Source of the DNA: Tangfeifania sp.
Lineage (GTDB): Bacteria > Bacteroidota > Bacteroidia > Bacteroidales > Prolixibacteraceae
Direction of reading: 5' to 3'
DNA: 29,341 nucleotides
Assembly (NCBI GenBank): GCA_018400515.1
Contig: JAGYMR010000007.1
Location: forward strand, 1 to 29,341
In this document: positions 24,500 through 29,341 of the stretch, in pieces
Layout: each line of letters begins with the position of its first letter
Position numbering within the stretch: position 1 is the first letter of the stretch
Position numbers and translations under genes: made by a program
The notes under the pieces: model-generated
What the model saw: only the letters and a program-made list of their open reading frames with translations
What the model was told of the DNA's origin: nothing
Databases searched by the model: none

Positions 24500-25813
24500 T
24501 TATCCTTCTGATTTGTCCACTTTATCGCGGTACCATTCCAGTGGGTGGGAGGTAGGCCGTTCAATGGGCATTCCGTAAACCCGGTCGTTGATCAGCGAAG
24601 CCAGTACCCCGAGGGCCCTTGAAACTCCGAAAAGAACCGTATAGAAGGTGTATTCCTTAATTCCGTAATGGTACAGGAGCGAACCACTGAAGGCATCCAC
24701 GTTGGGCCAGGGATTCTGGATTTTGCCGATGTTGGAGAGGATCGGGGGAACTACGCGGTAAAGCTGGTTAACGACTTCCACAACAGGGTCTTCTTTGATG
24801 TATTTTTCAGCAAATTCCTGCTGGGCCGTAAACCGCGGGTCGGTTTTTCGTAAAACAGCATGTCCGTATCCCGGGATAACGCGCCCCTCCTCCAGTGTTT
24901 TTTTACAGTAAGCGGCAACCTGTTCATCGGTCGGGGTTTCTGTATCCAGATCTTCAAGCATTTGGAAGATCCAGTGAATGACATCCTGGTTGGCAAAACC
25001 GTGCAGGGGACCGGCCAGTCCAGTCATTGCTGCCGCATAAGCATAATAGGGGTTGCTAAGTGCCGATCCCACCAGGTGGGCTGTGTGGGCTGACACATTT
25101 CCGCCTTCGTGATCAGCGTGAATGACCATGTAAAGCCGGAAAAGCCGGCGAATGTCCTCGGAATCGAATCCCATCATGTGCGCCAGGTTCCCCGACCAGT
25201 CAAGGCGTGCGTTGGGTTCGATCTGTTCATTGTTGCAAAAATTGCGGCGGTAAATATAAGCCGCCACATGCGGTAACCGGGCAATCAGGTTCATGACATC
25301 TTCATAAGTGGAATCCCAGAAATATTGTTTGTTAACCCCCGCACGGTATGCTTTCTGGAAAATGGATTCCGTGGCCATGGAGAGGATGGCGGCGCTGAAC
25401 TGGGTCATTGGCCGCGAGTTCCGTGGCATTGCATCGATCACATCAAAAACGTGCTGCGGAACGTGTGCCCGTGTGGCAAAATCTTTCGAAAGGTTCATTA
25501 CATCTTCGTGTGTGGGGATATCCCCGATCAGCATCAGGTAAAAAAGTCCTTCGGGAAGAGGCTCCCCCTCTTTGGAGATCTTGGGTAGTTTCTCCCTTAA
25601 TTCAGGGATCGAATATCCTTTAAAGCGGATGCCTTCATGCGGATCCAGCTTGGAGGTGTCAGTAACCAGCAGCGGGATCCCTTTCATCCCTGTAAGCACT
25701 TGTCCCAGTTTGACTTCTGCAATGACTTTATCGGCATGGTGTTTCTTTATTCGCTGAAATTCTTTCGAGCACTGGCTTGCTTTTTGAAAAAAACGGTACT
25801 TAATGTATTCCAT
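24500..25813 (-). CDS. gltA: Citrate synthase, mitochondrial-like (Si type)
   Basis: 437-residue citrate synthase, condensing acetyl-CoA and oxaloacetate to citrate. The frame is open up to 25978, but the true start is the ATG at 25813 (MEYIKYRFFQKASQC), since the longer form would overlap the isocitrate-dehydrogenase fragment and has no family similarity. Catalytic residues match the pig mitochondrial enzyme: H271 in AGPLHGFANQ, H318 in GYGHAVLRKTDPRF and D373 in PNVDAFSG. The surrounding HEGGNVSAHTAHLVGSALSNPYYAYAAAM block is also mitochondrial-like, and the NADH-regulated hexameric enterobacterial form is not indicated. Upstream is the fragment gene (34-base gap), downstream the nitroreductase (14 bases). 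A predicted promoter at 26134-26167 probably drives this sub-operon. Known parallel: Bacteroides clusters of acn-icd-gltA. Confidence 0.96.
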   Translation of the reverse strand: MEYIKYRFFQKASQCSKEFQRIKKHHADKVIAEVKLGQVLTGMKGIPLLVTDTSKLDPHEGIRFKGYSIPELREKLPKISKEGEPLPEGLFYLMLIGDIPTHEDVMNLSKDFATRAHVPQHVFDVIDAMPRNSRPMTQFSAAILSMATESIFQKAYRAGVNKQYFWDSTYEDVMNLIARLPHVAAYIYRRNFCNNEQIEPNARLDWSGNLAHMMGFDSEDIRRLFRLYMVIHADHEGGNVSAHTAHLVGSALSNPYYAYAAAMTGLAGPLHGFANQDVIHWIFQMLEDLDTETPTDEQVAAYCKKTLEEGRVIPGYGHAVLRKTDPRFTAQQEFAEKYIKEDPVVEVVNQLYRVVPPILSNIGKIQNPWPNVDAFSGSLLYHYGIKEYTFYTVLFGVSRALGVLASLINDRVYGMPIERPTSHPLEWYRDKVDKSEG

Positions 25814-25847
25814 ACTTATCTGTTTTTTGTTAATAATTTCGAATGTC

Positions 25848-26096
25848 TCAATGCATGTTCTTGATGATCTCTTCTGCAAAAGCGGTGGTGGATAAACGGG
25901 TGGCTCCCTCCTTTTGCGGATATAAATCGGCGGTGACTTCCCGGTTTCCGCCGTATGTTTTGGCCACTGCGGCATCAATCACCTTCTGCGAAGGCAGCAA
26001 AATATCCCGTCCGATACCGTCCCCTTCAATGAAAGGGATGACCGGTGTTTCAGGCACCTGAAGCTTCCCGTCTGTTTTTTCTGTTTTTTTTTCCAT
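25848..26096 (-). CDS. Isocitrate dehydrogenase N-terminal fragment (82 residues)
   Basis: A complete small frame with its own ATG and a TGA stop. After a Lys-rich start (MEKKTEKT) residues 9-55 closely follow the N-terminus of bacterial E. coli-type NADP-isocitrate dehydrogenase: [20 protein letters not shown], then [17 protein letters not shown]. The match weakens at [18 protein letters not shown] and ends just before the region that would reach the first Rossmann-like core, so no active site is possible. The neighbouring full-length gene belongs to the other, eukaryote-like subfamily, so this is not a duplication of it. It lies 34 bases upstream of citrate synthase and 31 bases after a predicted transcription start. 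Either it is a relic of a displaced gene kept in frame, or a small protein or translational leader for gltA. No homologous continuation is seen downstream. Confidence 0.65.
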   Translation of the reverse strand: MEKKTEKTDGKLQVPETPVIPFIEGDGIGRDILLPSQKVIDAAVAKTYGGNREVTADLYPQKEGATRLSTTAFAEEIIKNMH

Positions 26097-26106
26097 TTTA
26101 AGTAAA

Positions 26107-26124
26107 TGGTGTTTTCATACACCA
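26107..26124. promoter_or_regulatory. Operator-like inverted repeat in the 5' leader
   Basis: TGGTGT-tttcat-ACACCA is a perfect 6-bp dyad with a 6-base centre. It lies between the predicted transcription start (about 26127) and the ATG at 26096. The size and place fit a repressor operator or a small leader hairpin for the fragment-gltA-nitroreductase-bfr transcript. No factor can be named. Confidence 0.4.
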
Positions 26125-26133
26125 AAATGCGCT

Positions 26134-26167
26134 CAAAAGATAATAATTTTTCTGAAACAGCCTCAAA
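26134..26167 (-). promoter_or_regulatory. Predicted promoter of the citrate synthase sub-operon
   Basis: On the minus strand TTTG (26164-26167), then 21 bases, then TATCTTTTG (26134-26142). This resembles the Bacteroidota pattern TTTG-N(19-21)-TAnnTTTG, with one extra T in the -7 box. It would start transcription near 26127, giving a leader of about 30 bases. It lets gltA be expressed separately from acn and icd. Confidence 0.45.
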
Positions 26168-26212
26168 ATAGGGTGTCAAAAGTCCCTTACCGGCATTTGC
26201 ATTGTTTGTACA

Positions 26213-26245
26213 ATGAAACGAGCATTATTTTTACACACCAAGGCG
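26213..26245 (+). repeat. Dispersed repeat, shortened copy C
   Basis: Starts ATGAAACGAGCAT, identical to the first bases of the 45-bp repeat, then keeps only part of the rest (ACACACCAAGGCG). It abuts copy B directly, making a head-to-tail pair with starts 34 bases apart. It lies 45 bases upstream of the predicted -33 box of the gltA sub-operon. Confidence 0.55.
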
Positions 26246-26290
26246 TATGAAACGAGCATGCAAAACATCTACACCCAAGAGGATGATTAA
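26246..26290 (+). repeat. Dispersed 45-bp intergenic repeat, copy B
   Basis: Begins TATGAAACGAGCATG and ends GGATGATTAA; 39 of 45 positions match copy A at 7351-7395 without gaps. A frame of 27 codons (26247-26330) starts here with MKRACK and shares the pattern TPxxMI with the frame of copy A. The direction is opposite to the surrounding genes. The rest of this 299-bp gap (26291-26395) shows a small GGTG/CACC dyad near 26383 and nothing else I recognise. Confidence 0.7.
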
Positions 26291-26395
26291 TGTTCATGTG
26301 CCTTCCCCTGATTGGCTGATTTCTGTCTGAGCTGGCGTTTGGCGTCAGGCACCCTTTCTTTAAGTACCTGTTTTTTTATCGGGTGTGATGCACCA

Positions 26396-27622
26396 TCAGC
26401 TTAGTTTTTTATTCAGGTTTACATCCAGTGCATCCAAAAATTGCTGCGTTGTGAGGTAGTGCTCCTCTTTCAGGTTTTCTCCGTGAATGACCAGTGCCAG
26501 GTCTTTGGTCATTTTCCCCGACTCCACGGTTTCGATGCATACCGTTTCAAGTGTCCGGGCAAAGTGTACCAGTGGATCGTTTCCATCGAGTTTTCCGCGG
26601 AACTCAAGCCCCCTTGTCCAGGCAAAGATGGATGCAATCGGGTTGGTGGAGGTTGGTTTTCCCTGCTGGTGCTGGCGGAAATGGCGGGTGACCGTTCCGT
26701 GGGCGGCCTCCGCTTCCATGGTTTTCCCATCGGGGGTCACCAGGGTGGAGGTCATCAGTCCGAGCGAGCCAAATCCCTGGGCAACGGTATCGCTTTGTAC
26801 GTCGCCGTCGTAGTTTTTGCAGGCCCACACAAAACCGCCGTCCCATTTCAGGGCTGCCGCCACCATGTCATCGATCAGGCGGTGCTCATAAGTAATGCCC
26901 GCGGCTTCAAACCGGTCCCTGTATTCATTTTCATAGATCTCCTGGAAAATGTCCTTAAACCGGCCGTCGTATTTTTTCAGGATGGTGTTTTTGGTGGACA
27001 TGTACAGCGGCCATTTTTTAAGCAGGGCCTGGTTCATACAGGAGCGGGCAAATCCGCGGATCGATTCATCGGTATTGTACATGGCCATGGCCACTCCGTC
27101 TCCTTCAAAGTCATACACATCGTGCGATATGGGTGCGCTGCCGTCCTCAGGGGTAAAGGTAATGGTCAGTTTCCCTTTTCCTTTGGTAACAAAATCGGTG
27201 GCACGGTACTGATCCCCAAAGGCATGCCTGCCGATGCAGATCGGTTTTTTCCATCCGGGTACGAGTCGGGGAATGTTTTTGATCAGGATCGGCTCCCGGA
27301 AAACGGTTCCTCCGATGATGTTCCGGATGGTCCCGTTGGGCGATTTCCACATGTGCTTCAGTCCGAATTCGTCTACCCGGAGCTCGTCGGGAGTAATGGT
27401 GGCACACTTCACGCCCACGCCGTATTTTCTGATAGCATGGGCAGCATCAACGGTCACCTGGTCGTCGGTGGCATCGCGGTTTTCAATGCTCAGGTCGAAA
27501 TATTTCAGATCGATATCGAGGTAGGGAAGGATTAATTTCTTTTTGATAAAGTCCCAAATAATCCGGGTCATTTCGTCACCGTCGAGTTCGACCACGGGGT
27601 TTTGAACCTTGATTTTTTGCAT
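26396..27622 (-). CDS. icd: NADP-dependent isocitrate dehydrogenase, eukaryote-like
   Basis: 408-residue homodimeric NADP-isocitrate dehydrogenase of the subfamily that includes human IDH1/IDH2; it oxidatively decarboxylates isocitrate to 2-oxoglutarate. The resemblance runs end to end: [20 protein letters not shown] at the start, [12 protein letters not shown], then [20 protein letters not shown]. The IDH1 Arg132 region appears as [16 protein letters not shown], metal Asp residues are in [13 protein letters not shown], and the NADP site is [25 protein letters not shown] is near the C-terminus. Length is as expected. It is 28 bases after aconitase and shares its transcript. The 299-bp gap that follows contains the repeats and a second promoter, so downstream genes may be only partly co-transcribed. 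Assignment is firm. Confidence 0.97.
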   Translation of the reverse strand: MQKIKVQNPVVELDGDEMTRIIWDFIKKKLILPYLDIDLKYFDLSIENRDATDDQVTVDAAHAIRKYGVGVKCATITPDELRVDEFGLKHMWKSPNGTIRNIIGGTVFREPILIKNIPRLVPGWKKPICIGRHAFGDQYRATDFVTKGKGKLTITFTPEDGSAPISHDVYDFEGDGVAMAMYNTDESIRGFARSCMNQALLKKWPLYMSTKNTILKKYDGRFKDIFQEIYENEYRDRFEAAGITYEHRLIDDMVAAALKWDGGFVWACKNYDGDVQSDTVAQGFGSLGLMTSTLVTPDGKTMEAEAAHGTVTRHFRQHQQGKPTSTNPIASIFAWTRGLEFRGKLDGNDPLVHFARTLETVCIETVESGKMTKDLALVIHGENLKEEHYLTTQQFLDALDVNLNKKLS

Positions 27623-27650
27623 AGAGAAAAATTTAAGTGTTATTAAATGA

Positions 27651-29341
27651 TTAAATCGTGTTTTTTCGGATAAGGTTCAGGGCAGAGCCGGCTTTGAACC
27701 ATTCGATCTGCGTGTTGTTGTATGTGTGGTTCAAACGTATGGTATCCTTCGAACCACCGGCATGTTCCACCTCCACGGTTAATGGTTTCCCCGGTGCAAA
27801 AGCCGTGAGGTCAACGAAATGGAAGGTGTCGTCTTCCCGGATCAGTTCGTAATCATTTTCATTGTCGAATGTCAATGCAAGCATTCCCTGTTTTTTGAGG
27901 TTGGTTTCGTGAATGCGGGCAAAAGATTTCACCATGACGGCACGGACGCCCAGGTGTCGTGGTTCCATGGCGGCATGTTCGCGCGAGGAACCTTCGCCGT
28001 AATTATGGTCGCCCACAATAACGGTGGGGATTCCGTTTTTCTTGTAATCCCGCTGTACGGCGGGCACTTTGTCGTATTGCCCGGTCAGCTGGTTTTTGAC
28101 CAGGTTCGTCTGGTTATTAAAGGCATTCACCGCCCCAATTAACAGATTATCGGAAATATTGTCGAGGTGGCCGCGAAAACGGAGCCACGGACCGGCCATG
28201 GAGATATGGTCGGTGGTGCATTTCCCAAGTGCCTTGATGAGCAGTTTGGCACCGGTAATGTTCTTTCCGTCCCAGGGAGCGAAGGGTTTTAACAATTGCA
28301 GCCGTTTGGAGCCGGGGGCTACATTGACTTTCACTTTCGATCCGTCTTTGGCCGGGGCCTGGTACCCCGGATCTTTAACGTCGAATCCCTTTGGGGGTAA
28401 TTCAAATCCGCTGGGGGGGATGAGTTTTACTTCTTCGCCCTTTTCATTGGTCAGTGTATCGGTTAAGGGGTTGAAATCGAGCCGGCCTGCAATCGCCAGG
28501 GCGGTTACCATTTCGGGGGATGTAACGAAGGCATGGGTATTGGGGTTGCCGTCATTTCGTTTGGAGAAATTCCGGTTGAACGAGTGTACAATGGTATTTT
28601 TCCGGCTTTTTTCGGCTCCGGGGCGGGCCCACTGTCCGATGCAGGGGCCGCAGGCATTGGCAAAGACTTTTCCGCCCAGTCTTTCGAACAGGTCGATGTA
28701 GCCGTCCCGTTCAATGGTATAGCGCACCTGTTCGGAACCGGGGGTAATGGTAAATTCCGATTTTGCTTTGAGGCCCTTTTCCACCGCCTGCCGGGCAATC
28801 GATGCCGCGCGCGAAATATCTTCGTAGGAGGAGTTGGTGCAACTGCCGATCAGTCCTACCGAAACATCGAGCGGCCAGTCATTTTTCTGTGCTGTCTCCC
28901 GGATCCGGGAAACCGGGGTTGCCAGGTCCGGGGTAAAGGGACCGTTGATGTGGGGTTCCAGTTCCGAGAGATTAATTTCGATGAGTTGATCGTAGTAGTT
29001 TTCAGGGTTTGCCAGCACTTCCGGATCCTGCCGGAGCGTGTCCTTCATTTGGGCAGCCTGTTCAGCCACTTCAGCCCTTCCGGTAGCTTTGAGGTACTTC
29101 TCCATGTGCCCGTCATAAGCAAAGAGGCTGGTGGTGGCACCTACTTCCGCTCCCATGTTGCAGATGGTTCCTTTGCCGGTGGCGGACAATGATTCAGCTC
29201 CTTCTCCGAAATATTCAATGATGGCACCGGTCCCGCCTTTTACGGTCAGAATCCCGGCCACTTTCAGGATAATGTCTTTTGGCGCCGTCCATCCGTTGAG
29301 CTTCCCGGTCAGTTTAACGCCGATCAGTTTGGGCATTTTCA
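27651..29341 (-). CDS. acnA: Aconitate hydratase, mitochondrial-like, 5' end outside window
   Basis: The frame stays open to the window edge. The ATG at 29336 is internal, since it falls at the conserved [15 protein letters not shown] segment about 200 residues into mitochondrial aconitases. The visible 563 residues cover domains 2-4. The [4Fe-4S] ligands are the Cys of [10 protein letters not shown] and the two of [11 protein letters not shown]. Substrate and swivel-domain motifs include [35 protein letters not shown] and [18 protein letters not shown]. The resemblance to mitochondrial aconitase ([33 protein letters not shown]) is strong; a mitochondrial-like aconitase is known from Bacteroides fragilis. 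It interconverts citrate and isocitrate and heads the visible TCA cluster; its promoter is outside the window. Confidence 0.96.
   Translation of the reverse strand, partial: KMPKLIGVKLTGKLNGWTAPKDIILKVAGILTVKGGTGAIIEYFGEGAESLSATGKGTICNMGAEVGATTSLFAYDGHMEKYLKATGRAEVAEQAAQMKDTLRQDPEVLANPENYYDQLIEINLSELEPHINGPFTPDLATPVSRIRETAQKNDWPLDVSVGLIGSCTNSSYEDISRAASIARQAVEKGLKAKSEFTITPGSEQVRYTIERDGYIDLFERLGGKVFANACGPCIGQWARPGAEKSRKNTIVHSFNRNFSKRNDGNPNTHAFVTSPEMVTALAIAGRLDFNPLTDTLTNEKGEEVKLIPPSGFELPPKGFDVKDPGYQAPAKDGSKVKVNVAPGSKRLQLLKPFAPWDGKNITGAKLLIKALGKCTTDHISMAGPWLRFRGHLDNISDNLLIGAVNAFNNQTNLVKNQLTGQYDKVPAVQRDYKKNGIPTVIVGDHNYGEGSSREHAAMEPRHLGVRAVMVKSFARIHETNLKKQGMLALTFDNENDYELIREDDTFHFVDLTAFAPGKPLTVEVEHAGGSKDTIRLNHTYNNTQIEWFKAGSALNLIRKNTI

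Noticed and set aside
25814..25978. N-terminal extension of citrate synthase up to 25978
   Set aside because: It overlaps the isocitrate-dehydrogenase fragment in another frame, is Pro- and Arg-rich without similarity to citrate synthases, and the ATG at 25813 gives the normal length.
26213..26290. 25-codon frame MKRALFLHTK... over repeat copies C and B
   Set aside because: Its start is repeat copy C and it then reads copy B in another frame, so it is a by-product of the repeats.
26441..27535. Long plus-strand frame of 364 codons opposite the isocitrate dehydrogenase gene
   Set aside because: It mirrors a highly conserved gene; the predicted protein has no domain pattern and its openness follows from the codon use of the real gene.

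Overview
The window (29.3 kb, roughly balanced GC with AT-rich spacers) looks like a chromosomal piece of a marine or gut-type member of the Bacteroidota, probably order Bacteroidales/Marinilabiliales. The support is: glycan-degradation enzymes with Tat or lipoprotein leaders, an S46 dipeptidyl-peptidase of the DPP11 type, a Bacteroides-style aconitase/isocitrate dehydrogenase/citrate synthase cluster with mitochondrial-like enzymes, few Shine-Dalgarno sequences, and several matches to the Bacteroidota -7 promoter box TAnnTTTG. The genus cannot be fixed from sequence alone.

Layout. (1) 1-786: 3' part of a TPR protein on the plus strand. (2) 870-15065: eight minus-strand genes forming a carbohydrate-degradation island. 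In transcription order these are a sulfatase, a DUF5010/GH99-like protein, a GH2 enzyme, a Tat-leader propeller protein, then (after a 585-bp AT-rich gap) a second GH2 enzyme, a GH20 hexosaminidase, a Gfo/Idh/MocA oxidoreductase and a ThuA-domain lipoprotein. No SusC/SusD pair, regulator or sulfatase-maturating enzyme is in view. The enzyme mix (beta-mannosidase-like, beta-hexosaminidase, possible endo-mannanase, sulfatase) would suit a sulfated, mannose- and HexNAc-containing glycan, but the substrate is inferred. (3) 15302-18295: plus-strand SAM methyltransferase, Tat-lipoprotein aldo/keto reductase and a long transaldolase-family protein. (4) 18292-20950: minus-strand orphan 7TM histidine kinase and a multi-pass membrane protein. 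(5) 21202-23370: plus-strand S46 peptidase with the Arg typical of Asp/Glu-specific DPP11. (6) 23431-29341: minus-strand aconitase (cut by the window edge), NADP-isocitrate dehydrogenase, an 82-residue isocitrate-dehydrogenase N-terminal fragment, citrate synthase, nitroreductase and bacterioferritin, closed by an intrinsic terminator at 23360-23400. This joins the oxidative TCA branch making 2-oxoglutarate to a redox flavoprotein and iron storage.

Most unusual points: (a) a short dispersed repeat (core TATGAAACGAGCATG) with two 45-bp copies identical at 39 positions, lying in two intergenic regions about 19 kb apart, plus two decayed copies; (b) the isolated isocitrate-dehydrogenase fragment, of a different subfamily from the full-length gene beside it; (c) a propeller protein that seems to have lost the catalytic core of a DUF3604-type enzyme; (d) a sulfatase whose first 13 codons are a near-copy of the Tat leader of a gene 6 kb away, fused to sequence that does not continue a Tat signal.
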